A DNA stretch of 64,000 nucleotides from Gammaproteobacteria bacterium (GCA_018262975.1 JADFDG010000014.1:1-64000); one strand, 5' to 3'. Shown: positions 7,137 through 20,507, counted from the first letter of the stretch. The notes: a model not told the origin generated them from the letters alone. Translations and numbers: made by a program.

Positions 7137-10100
7137 ATGTACTCGCAGAAAACCATTGAGCTGGCGCGCCTGGCGCTCTACTCCTACGACTTCGATCAGC
7201 GTAACCGCTCCGGCATCCCGCCCGGCTACCGGCAGGTCGCGAAGTGGGAGAATCCGGCAACCGGCTTCCAGGCCTATGCCTTCCTGTGCGATGCAACGAA
7301 CGAGCTGGTGGTGTCGTTTACCGGCACGCGTTTCGCCGAGGGCGAGCCGCTGGATATTGACTGGCAAACCAACCTCGTTGGTGCCGCCGGCCATCCGTTG
7401 AGGTTTGGCGACGAGCGGCAGTTTGCCGATGCGGTTGAGTTCTTCCAAAACCTCATGGCCTCTAACATCCCGCAGGCGGCAAAGGACAACGTCATCTTTA
7501 CCGGCCACTCGCTGGGCGGCGGGATGGCAGAATTCATGGGTGTGCTGTTTGATCGGCCCGCCTTGGGATTTGCGGCCGCGCCGTTCCAGCAGATGACGCT
7601 CAACGAGGCTGTACTGAACCGGGCGTTGGCCGGCTTCCCGGAGGCGCTTACCCATGGTGATTCGCTGCGGGCCTGGGTAGATGCCGTGACGGCAGGCGGG
7701 GATACCGCCAGGGCAATGCTGGATGCCCGTGAGTCTCGCGTGCAGACGATTGCGATCGGCGGAGAAGTTGTAACGCTGCCGATGCACACGGGCGACAGTC
7801 TGTTCGATGTCATGAGCATGATGCTTACCGCGCTGGGCAGGTCTGGCCCGGTTGGGTCTGCCGCGGCAGTGGTGCTCGCCGCATACATCGCGTCAAACGA
7901 CGATCTCGAGAACGTCGCGGCCATCGCGCCAATGCTTGCCTTTCTGGGCGTTCCGGCCGTCAGCCAGATCGCTGGAGACGCGCTTGGAGATCTTGACCCT
8001 CGCGATCTGTATCTGGGCGACCGGAACTACTCGTGGATAGATGCCGGGGAATGGGCCCGGAGCAGCATTCTCGGCGATGACTTCTCCTTTGATGTCACGC
8101 AGTTCGTCACCCAGCACTCGATGGGTTGGCATCTTGCGCTGATGGAGTCAGAGGATCTCCGGCGGGCCGTTGCATCGATTCCTGATATGGCAGCGCTGGT
8201 CTCCGATGCTGATTACTTTGGTGTGAACGCCTACTTGGCCGATGCAGCCGATGTGCTGATGAAGATCATCCGGAATCATTTCGGGGTTGTTTCCGTAGAC
8301 GGCAGTACGTCTATCACGGCCAATGACTGGCTGACCGCTTTCGCTGCCGACATGGTCGCCATTGCCGATGCTGTTGCTGTTGGTTCGCAATCCAGCGAGA
8401 TTTCCGGTCTTGTCCTTCTGGCGACGGAGTATTACGCCAACAGCCCCGACGGCAGCATCACCCCCTTGCTGACAACCGTGAATGGCGGCGTTTCCGTGGA
8501 TACGTCCCGCATTAACACTCGCCCAGGGGAGGACCCGGTTGGGTTGAACGACTATCTCTACCGGGATGTTGCCGAGGCATTGCGCGGCATCAGTGGCTGG
8601 CGCTCAGTTCTGGGCGCTGCCCAAGCTGATCCAGATGCGACCTGGTTCGTCCAGCTCGGGGCGCAGGGCCTGGTCACATCCGGTACTGCCGGGCGTGATG
8701 TCTTCCTCGGCGGCGGCGAAACTGACGAGAGGATCGAGTCCGGCGAGGGGCATGATCTCATCGTAACGAGCGGTGGTAATGACATACTGGCGGGTGGCGC
8801 TGGCGACGACGTGCTGGTCGGTGGCTCTGGCCTCGATACCTATGTTTTCCGATCTGGTGATGGCGTCGACGTGATACACGACGCTGATGGCCAGGGTCGC
8901 CTGCTGATCAATGATGTCTTGATTGCAGGCGGTGAATCGGTGCTCACTCGGAGCGGCAAGCCCCTGTGGGTTGATCGCCAGAACAATTTGTATTTCTCAT
9001 TCAATCAAGCGGATGAGGCCAGGCATATCGGGCAGCTGGTGATATATGGCCCGGGGCTTGGCGGGGACGGAAATCGCATCGTCATCGAAGACTACGAGTT
9101 GGTATTCCCCGCCTTTGGCGGGCCGGTATCAGGCTCGTTGGGCCTGAGCTTCACGCGGAGTCCGTCGGTCAGCATCGTTGCCGGCCTTCAGGCCATCAAC
9201 CCGCACTACGGGGTTGATTTCATTTCCCAGACCACTTCGGCCAACCTCAAGGAAGGTTCGAGCGCTGTTCTGACAATCGCCGTCAACAGCGTCGCCGACT
9301 ACCCGCGAGTGCTGCAGGTGACGATGTCGCAGGCGGGACTCATCGAGTTGCTGTCCGGGGATCAGTACGTTGCACTGGGCGGCACGCCGTTCGAGGTCGT
9401 GCTGCCAGCGGGGCAGACGCAGGCCGTCCTGTCGGTGCGCGTGGCGGGTGACATCGATGCGAACAGCGCCGTGCAGCTGTCGGTGACCTTGCCGGGCGCT
9501 GAGGGCGACGACCCCGTAACCCACAACATCACCATGAACCTCGAGTCGGTGATCGAGAGCGAGTCGACCTCCACGGTGACCATCGTCGGTGGCGATGACT
9601 TCGATTCGATCAACCTCGTCGACGAGGAGCAGGACCACTACGTCGATGCCGGCGCCGGTGGCGCCAACGTGCTCGGCGGTGGTGGCCACGACACCATCAT
9701 CGGCGGCGACAGTGCCGACAACCTGACCGGCGGTCGTGGAGACGACGCACTGTACGGCGCGGCCCACCAGGAGGTGGACGATGCCTTGGCTGCCAACCTG
9801 GCAGCGGGCGATGGCGATGGCGATGGCGTCCTGCCGGAAGGCCCGGTGGTCGCGGAAGACACCCTGTCGGGGCTGGGTGGCAGCGATACGCTGATCGGCA
9901 GTGGCCTGGCGGACCTGCTCGCCGGTGGCTGGGGCGCCGACTTGCTGCTGGGTGACGCGGGCGACGACGTGCTGGTCAGTGGCGTTTCAGTGTTTCCCTT
10001 CTACTACGCGAACAGTGTCGCCGGCTTCAATGCCGAGATGGAGTTCAGGCCTTTCGCGGCGACGGTTGCAGGCGAGGAGGTGACCTACCTGTCGGCGACC

Positions 10101-13100
10101 ACGGTCAGCGTGATGGCCAACGGATGGGGCATCTACGTGGCAAATGATGGCTCCCCGGAGGGCAGTGACCGGCTGTATGGCGGTTGGGGCAGCGACGCGC
10201 TCTATGGCGGGACGGGCGATGACCTCCTGCATGGCGGCACCGGCGATGACATGCTGGCGGGATCGGCGGGCGGCGACCTGCTGGTGGGCGGCGATGGCAA
10301 CGACATGCTGTTCGGGGGCTACAACTGGCTCACCTTCACCGACCAGCTGATGGGCTACACCGCCTACCTGTACCGCCGTGACGAGGAAGAGGCCGGCAGC
10401 GACTACCTGGCCGGTGGCGCGGGCCACGACTACCTGGTGGGCGGTGGTGGCGCGGATGGCCTGTTCGGTGGCAGCGACAACGATGTTCTCTACGGTGACG
10501 GGACGCGGCTTGCCCATTCCACGCTGGGCGCAGATGACTACCTCGACGGCGAGGCGGGAGACGACGTCCTGGTCGGCGGGGTGGGCAGCGACCTGCTTGT
10601 TGGCGGCGAGGGCGACGATCGCCTGTACGCCGATTTCCCGGATTCCGATGACTCCGACGATAACCGCGAGGGCGATGACACCCTCTACGGCGGGGCCGGC
10701 AAGGACCAGCTCCACGGCCACGTCGGCAACGACTACCTCGACGGTGGCGCCGACGACGACGAACTGCAGGGCGGCAAGGGCAACGACACGCTGCTCGGCG
10801 GCAGCGGCATGGACAAGCTGGTGGGAGGCCAGGGCCGCGACATCCTGGCTGGCGGCGAGGACGACGACCAGATCATCGGCGACCAGCGGGGGGATGATGA
10901 CAGCGTCAGTGCCACGGAAGGTGACGACGACGAGATGGAGGGCGGCGCCGGCAACGACATCCTGCGTGGCCAGGGAGGAAGCGACCTGATCCGGGGCGAC
11001 GAGGGCGACGACAGCATCGCTGGCGATGCCGGCAATGACCGTGTTCTTGGCGGCGCCGGAAACGATTTGCTGGCCGGTGACAATGACGTTGGCGTGCTCG
11101 CCAGTCAGTACCACGGGAAGGACCTGGTTGACGGCGGCGACGGCGATGACCGCGTGTACGGCGGCGGCGGCGATGACGAGCTGCTCGGCGGTGCCGGCAA
11201 CGACCAGATCTTTGGCGATGACCCCGACAACGCCGGCGATGACTACCTGGACGGCGGTGAGGGGAATGACTACCTGCTGGGCATGGCCGGCAAGGACAGG
11301 CTGGTCGGTGGCGACGGCGACGACACGATGGGGGGTGACGCCGACGATCTGGACGAGTCCCTGCACGGGAACGACGAGCTGGATGGTGGCGAGGGTAACG
11401 ATACGCTGCTTGGCCTCGGCGGCGACGACCAGCTGGATGGTGGTGCCGACAACGATTACCTTGACGGCGGCAGCGGGAACGATGAGCTGGTGGGTGGCCA
11501 GGGCGACGACCAGCTTGCCGGCGGCACCGGCGATGACCTGCTTGATGGCGGCACGGGTGATGACACCTACTTCGTCGCCCGCGACCACGGCGAGGATCGT
11601 CTGCGGGATGCAGGCGGCTTCGACACGCTGGTGTTCGGCCCCGGGCTCGATCCGGCGGACATCCGGTTCTCGCTGGGTTCGCTTGCCATTGGTTTCGCCG
11701 ACTCCGATGTGCAGGTCCATCTCGAGGGCTTCGACCCCCTGGACGCGCTCGCGTCCGCCTCCATCGAGCGGGTTGCCTTCCAGGCAGCGGACGGCAGTAT
11801 CGTCTCCGTGCACAGCCTGGCGACCTTGATTGCCGAGAAGGGATTCGACATCGAAGGCAGTGGCCTGGTGGGCGGTACCAGCGTCAGCGATCGCATCGTG
11901 GGCAGCGAGGCGTCTGACATGATCCTCGCGCTCGGTGGCAATGACCAGGTCAGTGCTGGCAGTGGCAACGACCTGGTCGATGGCGGTGACGGCGACGATC
12001 GCATCCTCGGTGGTGCCGGCGATGACTGGCTGTCCGGCGGCGCCGGCAATGATGCGTTGGTCGGCGGCTCGGGTGATGACCAGTTGGCGGGCGGTGCCGG
12101 TGACGATCTGCTTGAGGGTGGTGTCGGCGACGACACCTACGTCATCATCGCCAACGAGGGCGACGATGTCATCGAGGATGTGGCCGGGAACGACCGTCTG
12201 CGGCTGGGTGTCGCGGCAGCTGACCTCGTCGTGCAGCGCTACGGCAACGACCTCAGGCTCGCGTGGGCGGGCGGGTCCGTCACGATCGCGGGCATGGCCG
12301 CCGCAGGCGGGCTGGAGGAGGTGGCCTTTGATGACGGCGATGTGCTGTCACGGGGCGCGCTGAACGCGCTGGCGATCGACGTCCCCGTCGAGGGGTTGAC
12401 CTTCGTGGGCACGGCGGGCACCGACGGCTGGATGTACCAGGGATCCCGTCCTGCCGTCGTTTATGGCCGTGGTGGCGATGACCAGTTGTCATCGGGCACG
12501 GCGGACGACTACCTGTACGGGGAAGAGGGTAACGACGTCCTGTCCGGCGGCGGTGGCGACGACTACGTGGACGGCGGTGACGGCGCCGACCGGTTGCTGG
12601 GCGGCAGTGGCGACGACCATGTCGTGGGCGGCGCCGGCCTTGACGAGTTGGTCGGCGGCACAGGCAACGATCTGCTCGAGGGCGGTGACGGCAGTGACCT
12701 GCTGTATGGCGAAGAAGGCAACGACACCTTGCTGGGTGGCGCCGGGCAGGATCGCCTTGACGGTGGCGCCGGTGACGACGTGCTCGCGGGCGGCGATGGC
12801 AACGACACCTACCTGGTTGACAGCGCAGGCGACGAGGTCGTCGAAGGCGCGGACGCGGGCTACGACAGCGTGCTCAGCTCGGTTGATTTCACCCTGGGAG
12901 ATCACCAGGAAGAGCTTCGCCTGAGGGGAGAGGCCGAAACAGGTGTCGGGAACTCGCTGGACAACAGCATCCGTGGCAACGCCGTTGCCAACACACTGTA
13001 CGGCATGGAGGGTAATGACACCCTGTACGGGGAAGACGGCGATGATGCACTGCATGGTGGTGCGGGCAATGATCGCCTCCACGGCGGCAGGGGCGCTGAT

Positions 13101-16100
13101 TTCCTCGATGGCGGATTTGGCGACGACCGGATGGAAGGCGGCTTTGGTGACGACACCTACGTGGTGGACAGCAGCGCCGATATCGTCCGTGACTTCGGCG
13201 GCTCGTTCCGCCGGGAGGCCCTGTCCGACGGTGGCGATGACACCGTGCTCACCACGGTCGACTTCGCAGCTGACTACAGCATCGAGCGGGTTGTTTTCAC
13301 CGGCACGGGTGATGCGGAACTGTCGGGCCAGTTCAACGCCAACGTCCTTGCAGGGGCGGGCGGCAACGACCTTCTCGTTGCCAACCTGCTGAACGGTGTC
13401 GTCGATGGCCCGGGCAACCTGAACTGGGTGTCGCCGCTGGGCGCGACCGAGGAGCGGTTGCTGGAAGAATTCGGTGCTGCGCTCTATCACGGACAGCTGG
13501 ACGGATGGCGCTTGTCTTTCGGTGCGCGGGAGGGCGATACGCTGAGCGGCGGCGACGGTGACGACGTCCTCCTCGGCGACCTGCATCACGACACGTTGCA
13601 GGGTGGCAGTGGCGCCGATCTGCTCGTCGGTTTCGGTGGGGCCGATACCATGGCAGGGGAGGCGGGCGACGATACCTACGTCGTTCACGGCGGCATGGCA
13701 CTCGACATGTTCTTCACCGGCGGGCATGTGCGTTACACGGATGCTGGTGGTGATGTGATCGTAGAGCTGGCCGGTGACGGCTACGACACGGTGATGTCCA
13801 TGGCCAGCTTCGCACTGCCTGACCACGTTGAGGCGCTCGTCCTGCTGGATGGGGACTGGCAGGATCATCCCCTGGCATGGATGTATGCCGGTGCGGTAAT
13901 GCCGGAAGACCTCGCTGTCACCGGCATCGGCAACGCGCTGGACAACCACGTGGTTGGTAACAGCCGTGACAACTGGCTCGATGGCGGGCTGGGCAACGAT
14001 GTGCTGCGTGGCGGCTTTGGTGACGATACCTACGTGGTCGACAGCGCCGCCGACAGCGTCCTTGAGCAGGTCGGTCAGGGGCAGGACACCGTTCGCAGCT
14101 CTGTGTCCTGGACCCTGGGGGACAACCTGGAAGATCTCGTCCTGACCGGCACCGCGGCGGCGAACGGAACCGGCAATGCGCTGGACAACCTGGTGGCGGG
14201 CAATGACGCCGACAACAGGCTGCGGGGGTTGGGGGGGAATGACCAGCTCCACGGTGCGGGCGGCAATGACATCCTCGAGGGTGGCGCAGGCTACGATGTG
14301 CTCGATGGCGGCACGGGTGCAGATGTCATGCGTGGCGGTGCAGGTGCCGACATCTACTACGTGGATGATGCGGGCGATGTCGTCGAGGAGACTTCTGCAT
14401 CCGGTCACGATTCCGTGTACGCGGGCGTCGATTTCACCCTCGGCTCCTGGGTCGAGGAGCTGTACCTGACGGGGACAGACGCCATCAGCGGCAACGGCAA
14501 CAGCCTCGCCAACATCGTCGAGGGCAATGCGGCGGACAACCTGCTCGACGGCCGCGAGGGTAACGACCTCATCAACGGTGGTGCCGGCAACGATACGCTG
14601 CTGGGTGGCGGGGGCAATGATGATCTCTTCGGTGAGTCGGGCAATGACTTGCTGGCAGGCGGCGACGGCAACGATGAGCTCGACGGTGGCGCCGGCATCG
14701 ATCAACTGATCGGGGGGACAGGCGATGACGTTTACCGCGTTGACAACGCACTTGACGAGGTGGTGGAGCTCGCCGGCGAGGGTGATGACACCATCTACGC
14801 CAGCGTCTCCGTGCTGTTGTCGGAGCATTTGGAGAGCGTCGTGCTCCGCGACCTCTTTGACGGGGTCGATGGCCAGGGATTCAGGGTCACGCTGACTGAC
14901 ATCGATGCGATGGGCAATGGCCTGGATAACGTCCTTTATGGAAGTTCAGGTGCCAACAGCCTCAGTGGCGAAGACGGCGACGACTACGTGGACGGCGGTG
15001 CCGGTAATGACCGCCTCCTCGGCGGTGCCGGCGATGACCAGCTTTTCGGTGGCAGCGACGGCCTGATCTACGAGAGCGACATCCTGCTCGACATGGTGGC
15101 GATGCTGCCGCCGAGGTGGGAGTGGATCGAGCTGACGCCGGGCCACTACTGGCGCGAGCGCTATCTGGACAACGATGACTATCTGGATGGCGGCGAGGGC
15201 AATGACCACCTGGACGGTGGCTCGGGGAACGACATCCTGCTGGGCGGTGACGGCAACGACTACCTTTACGGTGGCAACGACGCAAGCGGCAATGCTGTGG
15301 GCAGTTGGGACTGGGTGGGCACCTGGGGCAACGGGGAGAGCGTGCCGCCGCGTGATGCCCTGGAGGAGCAGGTTCCGCTGGTCGAGCTGGAGATACTGCC
15401 GGTCCCGAACGATGACCGGCTGGAGGGTGGTGCTGGCGATGACGTGGTTGATGGCGGTTCCGGGAACGACGTCCTGCTCGGTGGCGACGGGCTGGACAGG
15501 TTGCTCGGCGACGGTGAGGGCGACGCTTGGTGGGGCTATGCGCGGGCAGGCAACGACGTGCTGGATGGTGGCGCCGGCCTGGATCACCTTGAAGGTGGCA
15601 TGGGCGATGACACCTATTACGTTGACGGCTATGGCGACTTCACGCTCACCTGGTCGGATGTCGATCTCAGTTGCTGCAACCTGTCGACCTACGATGCGCT
15701 GGGCGGCTACACCTTGTCAGGTACCTGGGTGACCGACACGGTCATCGAGTACGAGGATCATGGTTGGGACACGGTCTACGCAGCAGTCTCCATGCAGCTT
15801 CCGTATGGCGTCGAGACGCTTGTGCTGCAGGAAGGTGCCGTGGCGGCTTTCAGCGATGACCGGGATGATTTCCTCGTCGGGAACGACGCCCGCAACCTGC
15901 TGGATGGCGGCGCGGGCGTCGACTGGATGGCAGGCGGCTTGGGCGACGATACCTACATCGTTGATCACGAGGCGGATTTCACGTCCGAAGACGTCGCTGC
16001 CGGTCAGGATACGGTCATCGCCAGTGTCGACCATGTACTGGCGGAAAACATCGAGCAACTCATCCTGCGCGGCGATGCCGTGGTGGGCAGCGGCAATGGA

Positions 16101-19100
16101 GGCGACAACGTTCTTGTTGGCCATGCTGGTTACAACCGGCTTTACGGCGGGGACGGCGACGACACGCTGGTCGGTCGCGGTGGGGGCGACCTGCTCGACG
16201 GGGGTGCCGGCGACGACAGCTACCTGTTCGGAGTTGGTGAGGGTGATGTCACCGCTTTCGACGAGGCAGGTCAGGATCGCCTTGTCATCGGTTCCGGGCT
16301 GACCTCCGCTGATGTCGACGTGGTGCTGGAAGATGGTGGGGACGGCACGAACTACGTCGTCGTCACCATCCGGTCGACCGGCGAGACGTTCACCATCGAG
16401 AATTGGCACAACGCTGCGTGGCGTATCGAGACCCTGGTGTTCTGCTGCAGTAACGAGGTGATTGATCTTGCCTCCCTGTTGGAGCGTGATGAGAACCATC
16501 CGCCAATTGCAGGTGATGATTCCTTCGTCCTTGCCGAGGACGCCGGCAGCCTGGTGGTATCCGCCGCCTCCCTCCTGACAAACGATGTAGATCCGGATGC
16601 CGGCGATGCATTGGAGGTATCGGCTATCTCCGCAGCGTCTGCCGCCGGCATCCTGCTGGTGCGCGAAGGCGACGCGATTGCCTACCAGGCCGCTGGCCGG
16701 TTCGACTGGTTGGCACAGGGTGAGGCCGTCGTGGACACCTGGACATACGTGGTGAAGGACGCGCGTGGTGAGACCGCTACCGCGACCGTTTCGGTGACCA
16801 TCGTCGGCGAGAACGATGCCCCCGTGGTGGCTGTCCCGCTGTCTGCGCAGACGGCGGAGGAAGATGCTGTTTTCTCCTTCATGGTTCCTGCGGGCGTGTT
16901 CGCCGATGTCGATTCCGGTGACGTACTCACGTTGAGTGCTGCTCGCCCTGATGGTCAGCCCCTGCCTGCCTGGTTGTCCTTTGATGCGTCCACCGGCACT
17001 TTCACCGGCATCCCGGCGAATGAGGACGTTGGAACGATTTACGTCCGCGTTACGGCGACGGATACGACCGGTGCTGCTGCCTCCTCCGTATTCGCACTGA
17101 CGATTTCCAATGCCAACGATGCGCCGGTGGCAGCGGGTGAGACGGTGTCGCTCGTCGAGGACTCTGCCGCCGTGGTGCTTTCCGGTGATCAGTTGCTGGC
17201 CAACGATTCAGATGTCGATGCCGGAGATGTGCTTGCCATTGCCGCGGTTGATCCCTTGTCTGCATCCGGTGTCGCGGTGTCCTTCGCCGGTGGCAACGTC
17301 TCCTATGACGCGGGCGATGGCTTCAACTATCTCCGTGAGGGTGAGGTTGCGCGGGACAGCTTCGGCTATACGGTCAGTGACGCTGCCGGCGCGACAGCGC
17401 AGGCTGTCGTCGAGGTATACATCACGGGCATCAATGATGCTCCCGTAGCAGTTGATGATGTCTTGTCGACATCTGCGAACAGTGTTTTGGATGCGTCTGT
17501 CAATCTGCTGGCCAATGACAGCGATCCCGATCGAAGCACTGTGCTGTCTGCACTTGCGCAGACCCAGGACGGCAACTGGGGGACCCTGATCACGTCGGCC
17601 ACGGGTGTCGCTGTCTACGCGGTGAATGCAGATGCGGCAAGTGTGCGTGCCCTGGCACAGGGCCAAGTCGTCGTCGATACGTTTGGCTATTCGGTGCGCG
17701 ATGATGGCAGTACGGCCCTAGCAGACAGTGGGCTGCTGCACGTCACCGTGACAGGCGTCAACGATGCCCCGGTGGTCGCGCAAGCATTGGCAGACCGGTC
17801 GGTGACGGAGGGTGCCGCGTTCGCCATCACGTTGCCTGCAGGGTCCTTCGTTGATATCGACAATGGGGACGTGCTGACACTGTCGGCGACCTTGGCTGAT
17901 GGCACGGCGTTGCCTTCCTGGCTGCTCTTCTCTGCGGCAACAGCCACCTTCTCCGGCACGGCGCCTGCAGGTTCCCCCGACCTTGCGCTGCGTGTTACCG
18001 CGACCGACGCTTACGGGGCGGCGGTGTCCAGTACCTTCGCGCTTGTCACCCAGACCGCTGGCGGTGCCTGTACCGGGGTGACCCTGGTGGGCACCAGTGG
18101 CAACGATTGCCTGACCGGAACAAACTGCAACGATGTGCTCGATGGCAGCGGTGGTGGTGACGTCATGGTCGGCCTCGGCGGAGACGATACCTATCATGTC
18201 GATTCCAACGGTGCCCGCGCCTGGTGGGATCCGTTCGGGATCTGTGCGACGCCGGCGGACACTGTCGTCGAGCAGCAGGGTGCCGGACATGATCGCGTCT
18301 ACGCCTCGGTTGACTACGTGCTCGCTGCAAACGTCGAGGACCTTCACCTGAACGGTAGCCTCCACTTGTGCGGGACAGGAAACAACCTGTCCAATCTGGT
18401 AGAGGGCAACGTCGGCAACAACACGCTGGGCGGCGGCGCTGGCAACGACTTGTTGCGTGGCGGTCGTGGGTGCGACACCTTGGTGGGTGGCACGGGGGTC
18501 GACATCCTTGAAGGCGGTGCCGACAGCGACACCCTGCGAGACGGCAGCGGCGCTTCGCTTTTCAACGGTGGCGCAGGAAGCGACACACTTGAAGGCAGTT
18601 GCCAGAATGAGCTGTTCCTGGGGGGCTCGGGCAATGACTGCATCGAGCTCGGCGGTGGCAGCGACGTAGTCCTGTTCAATCGGGGCGACGGCTGCGATGT
18701 GTTGGCGCTTGGAGGGGGTGGGCTCACCATCAACCTGGGTGGGGGTATCGCCTACGAGGACATCGCCCTGCAGCGCAGCGGACATGACCTGCAGATCCGG
18801 TTGGGTGGCAACGAGAGCATCACGCTCGACAACTGGTACGCATGGGGCTGCAATCGTCCCCAGGTCACCCTGCAGGTGGTGGCAGAGGCAATGGCAGGGT
18901 TCAACCAGGCCGGCAGCAACGCGCTGAGGGATGACAGTACGGAGCGCTTCAACCTCAATGGCCTGATCGGTCGCTTCGACCAGTTGCGGCAGTCCAATCC
19001 GTTCCTGAGCCAGTGGGCGGTTGCCGGCGCGCTAGCCCAGTTCCACCTCGGGGGTAGCGACACGGCGGCCATCGGGGGCGATCTGGCATATCGCTATGGC

Positions 19101-19232
19101 CTCGACGGCACGCTGGCGGGTTCGTCCGCGGCGGATGCCGCGAGCCTGATCGGCGCCGCCGGGTTTGGCAGCGGCCTGCAGAGCCTGGGGACGGTCGGTC
19201 TGGCTGGAGAGGGGGAGCGGCGACTGGGCTGA
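7137..19232 (+). CDS. Giant RTX protein (4031 residues) with N-terminal class-3 lipase domain
   Basis: This is the probable substrate of the type I exporter upstream. Residues 1-340 form a lipase class-3 fold: VVSFTGTRF near residue 58 (oxyanion region), nucleophile Ser125 in GHSLGGG, and candidate His327/His332 in QHSMGWH. A first RTX patch (about 512-585) is followed by a Calx-beta-like segment (about 690-810). From about 820 to 3110 there are long blocks of GGxGxDxLxG calcium-binding nonapeptides, many capped by DDTYVVDS-type strands. Residues 3120-3640 hold cadherin/VCBS-like repeats (NDAPVA, LLANDSD) and two dystroglycan-type Ig-like domains. A last RTX block (3645-3905) is unusually rich in Cys. 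The final ~120 residues are non-repetitive and likely carry the secretion signal. The ribosome binding site is GGAAAGG. No in-frame break is seen. Confidence 0.92.
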   Translation: MYSQKTIELARLALYSYDFDQRNRSGIPPGYRQVAKWENPATGFQAYAFLCDATNELVVSFTGTRFAEGEPLDIDWQTNLVGAAGHPLRFGDERQFADAVEFFQNLMASNIPQAAKDNVIFTGHSLGGGMAEFMGVLFDRPALGFAAAPFQQMTLNEAVLNRALAGFPEALTHGDSLRAWVDAVTAGGDTARAMLDARESRVQTIAIGGEVVTLPMHTGDSLFDVMSMMLTALGRSGPVGSAAAVVLAAYIASNDDLENVAAIAPMLAFLGVPAVSQIAGDALGDLDPRDLYLGDRNYSWIDAGEWARSSILGDDFSFDVTQFVTQHSMGWHLALMESEDLRRAVASIPDMAALVSDADYFGVNAYLADAADVLMKIIRNHFGVVSVDGSTSITANDWLTAFAADMVAIADAVAVGSQSSEISGLVLLATEYYANSPDGSITPLLTTVNGGVSVDTSRINTRPGEDPVGLNDYLYRDVAEALRGISGWRSVLGAAQADPDATWFVQLGAQGLVTSGTAGRDVFLGGGETDERIESGEGHDLIVTSGGNDILAGGAGDDVLVGGSGLDTYVFRSGDGVDVIHDADGQGRLLINDVLIAGGESVLTRSGKPLWVDRQNNLYFSFNQADEARHIGQLVIYGPGLGGDGNRIVIEDYELVFPAFGGPVSGSLGLSFTRSPSVSIVAGLQAINPHYGVDFISQTTSANLKEGSSAVLTIAVNSVADYPRVLQVTMSQAGLIELLSGDQYVALGGTPFEVVLPAGQTQAVLSVRVAGDIDANSAVQLSVTLPGAEGDDPVTHNITMNLESVIESESTSTVTIVGGDDFDSINLVDEEQDHYVDAGAGGANVLGGGGHDTIIGGDSADNLTGGRGDDALYGAAHQEVDDALAANLAAGDGDGDGVLPEGPVVAEDTLSGLGGSDTLIGSGLADLLAGGWGADLLLGDAGDDVLVSGVSVFPFYYANSVAGFNAEMEFRPFAATVAGEEVTYLSATTVSVMANGWGIYVANDGSPEGSDRLYGGWGSDALYGGTGDDLLHGGTGDDMLAGSAGGDLLVGGDGNDMLFGGYNWLTFTDQLMGYTAYLYRRDEEEAGSDYLAGGAGHDYLVGGGGADGLFGGSDNDVLYGDGTRLAHSTLGADDYLDGEAGDDVLVGGVGSDLLVGGEGDDRLYADFPDSDDSDDNREGDDTLYGGAGKDQLHGHVGNDYLDGGADDDELQGGKGNDTLLGGSGMDKLVGGQGRDILAGGEDDDQIIGDQRGDDDSVSATEGDDDEMEGGAGNDILRGQGGSDLIRGDEGDDSIAGDAGNDRVLGGAGNDLLAGDNDVGVLASQYHGKDLVDGGDGDDRVYGGGGDDELLGGAGNDQIFGDDPDNAGDDYLDGGEGNDYLLGMAGKDRLVGGDGDDTMGGDADDLDESLHGNDELDGGEGNDTLLGLGGDDQLDGGADNDYLDGGSGNDELVGGQGDDQLAGGTGDDLLDGGTGDDTYFVARDHGEDRLRDAGGFDTLVFGPGLDPADIRFSLGSLAIGFADSDVQVHLEGFDPLDALASASIERVAFQAADGSIVSVHSLATLIAEKGFDIEGSGLVGGTSVSDRIVGSEASDMILALGGNDQVSAGSGNDLVDGGDGDDRILGGAGDDWLSGGAGNDALVGGSGDDQLAGGAGDDLLEGGVGDDTYVIIANEGDDVIEDVAGNDRLRLGVAAADLVVQRYGNDLRLAWAGGSVTIAGMAAAGGLEEVAFDDGDVLSRGALNALAIDVPVEGLTFVGTAGTDGWMYQGSRPAVVYGRGGDDQLSSGTADDYLYGEEGNDVLSGGGGDDYVDGGDGADRLLGGSGDDHVVGGAGLDELVGGTGNDLLEGGDGSDLLYGEEGNDTLLGGAGQDRLDGGAGDDVLAGGDGNDTYLVDSAGDEVVEGADAGYDSVLSSVDFTLGDHQEELRLRGEAETGVGNSLDNSIRGNAVANTLYGMEGNDTLYGEDGDDALHGGAGNDRLHGGRGADFLDGGFGDDRMEGGFGDDTYVVDSSADIVRDFGGSFRREALSDGGDDTVLTTVDFAADYSIERVVFTGTGDAELSGQFNANVLAGAGGNDLLVANLLNGVVDGPGNLNWVSPLGATEERLLEEFGAALYHGQLDGWRLSFGAREGDTLSGGDGDDVLLGDLHHDTLQGGSGADLLVGFGGADTMAGEAGDDTYVVHGGMALDMFFTGGHVRYTDAGGDVIVELAGDGYDTVMSMASFALPDHVEALVLLDGDWQDHPLAWMYAGAVMPEDLAVTGIGNALDNHVVGNSRDNWLDGGLGNDVLRGGFGDDTYVVDSAADSVLEQVGQGQDTVRSSVSWTLGDNLEDLVLTGTAAANGTGNALDNLVAGNDADNRLRGLGGNDQLHGAGGNDILEGGAGYDVLDGGTGADVMRGGAGADIYYVDDAGDVVEETSASGHDSVYAGVDFTLGSWVEELYLTGTDAISGNGNSLANIVEGNAADNLLDGREGNDLINGGAGNDTLLGGGGNDDLFGESGNDLLAGGDGNDELDGGAGIDQLIGGTGDDVYRVDNALDEVVELAGEGDDTIYASVSVLLSEHLESVVLRDLFDGVDGQGFRVTLTDIDAMGNGLDNVLYGSSGANSLSGEDGDDYVDGGAGNDRLLGGAGDDQLFGGSDGLIYESDILLDMVAMLPPRWEWIELTPGHYWRERYLDNDDYLDGGEGNDHLDGGSGNDILLGGDGNDYLYGGNDASGNAVGSWDWVGTWGNGESVPPRDALEEQVPLVELEILPVPNDDRLEGGAGDDVVDGGSGNDVLLGGDGLDRLLGDGEGDAWWGYARAGNDVLDGGAGLDHLEGGMGDDTYYVDGYGDFTLTWSDVDLSCCNLSTYDALGGYTLSGTWVTDTVIEYEDHGWDTVYAAVSMQLPYGVETLVLQEGAVAAFSDDRDDFLVGNDARNLLDGGAGVDWMAGGLGDDTYIVDHEADFTSEDVAAGQDTVIASVDHVLAENIEQLILRGDAVVGSGNGGDNVLVGHAGYNRLYGGDGDDTLVGRGGGDLLDGGAGDDSYLFGVGEGDVTAFDEAGQDRLVIGSGLTSADVDVVLEDGGDGTNYVVVTIRSTGETFTIENWHNAAWRIETLVFCCSNEVIDLASLLERDENHPPIAGDDSFVLAEDAGSLVVSAASLLTNDVDPDAGDALEVSAISAASAAGILLVREGDAIAYQAAGRFDWLAQGEAVVDTWTYVVKDARGETATATVSVTIVGENDAPVVAVPLSAQTAEEDAVFSFMVPAGVFADVDSGDVLTLSAARPDGQPLPAWLSFDASTGTFTGIPANEDVGTIYVRVTATDTTGAAASSVFALTISNANDAPVAAGETVSLVEDSAAVVLSGDQLLANDSDVDAGDVLAIAAVDPLSASGVAVSFAGGNVSYDAGDGFNYLREGEVARDSFGYTVSDAAGATAQAVVEVYITGINDAPVAVDDVLSTSANSVLDASVNLLANDSDPDRSTVLSALAQTQDGNWGTLITSATGVAVYAVNADAASVRALAQGQVVVDTFGYSVRDDGSTALADSGLLHVTVTGVNDAPVVAQALADRSVTEGAAFAITLPAGSFVDIDNGDVLTLSATLADGTALPSWLLFSAATATFSGTAPAGSPDLALRVTATDAYGAAVSSTFALVTQTAGGACTGVTLVGTSGNDCLTGTNCNDVLDGSGGGDVMVGLGGDDTYHVDSNGARAWWDPFGICATPADTVVEQQGAGHDRVYASVDYVLAANVEDLHLNGSLHLCGTGNNLSNLVEGNVGNNTLGGGAGNDLLRGGRGCDTLVGGTGVDILEGGADSDTLRDGSGASLFNGGAGSDTLEGSCQNELFLGGSGNDCIELGGGSDVVLFNRGDGCDVLALGGGGLTINLGGGIAYEDIALQRSGHDLQIRLGGNESITLDNWYAWGCNRPQVTLQVVAEAMAGFNQAGSNALRDDSTERFNLNGLIGRFDQLRQSNPFLSQWAVAGALAQFHLGGSDTAAIGGDLAYRYGLDGTLAGSSAADAASLIGAAGFGSGLQSLGTVGLAGEGERRLG

Positions 19233-19269
19233 GTGCTGCAATGTAATGACCCAGCACTTCCTGTACAGG

Positions 19270-19358
19270 TCAGGCCGCTGATTCATAGGTCTTGGCGGTG
19301 GTATTCATGCCCAGTGCCTGGTGGGGGCGCCCCGGGGGTTGTAGGACCGGATCGGGTC
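19270..19358 (-). pseudogene. C-terminal scrap of an IS3-type transposase
   Basis: Reading the minus strand from 19358, DPIRSYNPR is followed, after a frameshift, by RPHQALGMNTTAKTYESAA and a stop at 19270-19272. YN-x-x-RPHQALG is the conserved C-terminus of IS3/IS481-type integrase-core transposases. Only about 30 residues remain. This is a separate relic from the one at 1.3-1.75 kb, and on the opposite strand. Confidence 0.7.
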
Positions 19359-19742
19359 CCCGATGCCCCCAAGATCCTTAGCCGTCCGAAGGGCTGTTTG
19401 GGAAGGGATGTATCGATCCAGGGACCTGGTGGTTGTGACTGCTTTGGGTGTCGACCCGGGCCGTCGAGCTAGTAGCTGTCGGCGGCCAAGGTCAGGTGGA
19501 CCAAGTGGGCCCGGGGCATGCCATAGGTGTCCCGGTTTCGGGCTCCTTGGATGCTGTTACTATTTGCTCTGGATTTCGGGCTGATTCCCGCCAAATCGCG
19601 ACATTCTGAGAGGTGGATGGTGCATATTTTTCAGCAACCCAATGATCGTATTGGTTTTTCTGGCGCCGGCACGTCCTGCCGGTACAAAGAAGAGTTCTGA
19701 TGACGCGCGGGGCGCCGCGAAGGCGCCCCGGTTGCCTGCCTG
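19359..19742. other. Intergenic stretch before the type II secretion genes
   Basis: No gene is convincing here. A perfect 8-base-pair hairpin GGGGCGCC/GGCGCCCC with a GCGAA loop lies at 19709-19729, 13 bases before gspN. It lacks a T-tract, so it is more likely a leader structure than a terminator. An AT-richer patch at 19620-19665 could hold the promoter, but no clear -35/-10 pair stands out. Confidence 0.4.
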
Positions 19743-20477
19743 ATGTATCCCCGTCGGTTGCTGATCGCCATTGGCCTGCTGGCCTTTCTCGCCAGCCTGC
19801 TGGTGCTCATGCCCGTGCGCGTCGTGCTGGCCATGCTGCCGGACGGCCTGCCGGTGCAGGCACCGGCCGGCAGCCTGCTGGACGGGCGGGTCACGGTAGT
19901 CCGTGGCGGAGACAACTTTCACGTTGCCTGGCGCCTGCAGCCGGCCTGGTTGCTGACTCTCGGTGTCGGGGCGCAATGGTCGGTGACAGGGGCCGACGGT
20001 CTGGCCGCCGACGGTTCGCTGGTGCGGCGGCCCTGGGGCGCCTCGGCTACCGTGGTGCAGGCCCGCTTGCCAGCCGCGTTCCTCAACCGTCACCTGCGTG
20101 CGGCTGGCATGACCGTCGACCAGCCCTTGCTGGTCCGCGACCTGGCGTTGAGCGGCCGGCCCGGCGGGCCGGTGCGCGCGGCGTCGGGCCGCCTCGCCTG
20201 GGGGCCGGGTACGCTGCGCTGGCGTGAGCAGCAGCCGGATACCGTGTCGTTGCCAGCCCTGCGCGGGGAGCTGTCTGCCGCCGATGGCGCCCTGCAACTG
20301 CTGGTTGACGGCGAAAGTGCGCCTGGCCAGACGCTGGCATCTGCCCGCCTTGATCCCGTCGGCCGGGAGTACCACCTGGTGGTCACCCGCCAAGCCGCTC
20401 CCTTGCTCGGTCGTCCGCAGCAACCCGGTGCGGCGCCCGGTTCCCCGCTCCTCGAAGTGCGCCAGCGGCTACGCTGA
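19743..20477 (+). CDS. gspN: Type II secretion system protein N
   Basis: The 244-residue protein has one N-terminal membrane helix (LLIAIGLLAFLASLLVLMPV). A periplasmic domain follows with LPDGLPVQAPAGSLLDGRVT and LPAAFLNRHLRAAGM, features of GspN, an accessory component of the type II secretion inner-membrane platform. Its ATG follows CCTGCCTG with no strong ribosome binding site. It heads an N-C-D order, whereas classical operons start with C-D and end with N. The remaining gsp genes are not in the window. Confidence 0.85.
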   Translation: MYPRRLLIAIGLLAFLASLLVLMPVRVVLAMLPDGLPVQAPAGSLLDGRVTVVRGGDNFHVAWRLQPAWLLTLGVGAQWSVTGADGLAADGSLVRRPWGASATVVQARLPAAFLNRHLRAAGMTVDQPLLVRDLALSGRPGGPVRAASGRLAWGPGTLRWREQQPDTVSLPALRGELSAADGALQLLVDGESAPGQTLASARLDPVGREYHLVVTRQAAPLLGRPQQPGAAPGSPLLEVRQRLR

Positions 20478-20507
20478 TGCAACAGCATTGCAGTTGATTT
20501 TTCTTAT

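Noticed and set aside
9987-14828. Long minus-strand frames opposite the RTX repeats
   Set aside because: Repetitive Val/Ile/Ala or Ser/Pro content is the mirror image of GGxGxDxL codons, not an independent protein.
837-19410. Shared 12-mer GGAAGGGATGTA at about 838 and 19398 as a transposon boundary repeat
   Set aside because: The flanks differ completely and a 12-base match can occur by chance in 64 kb of biased composition.
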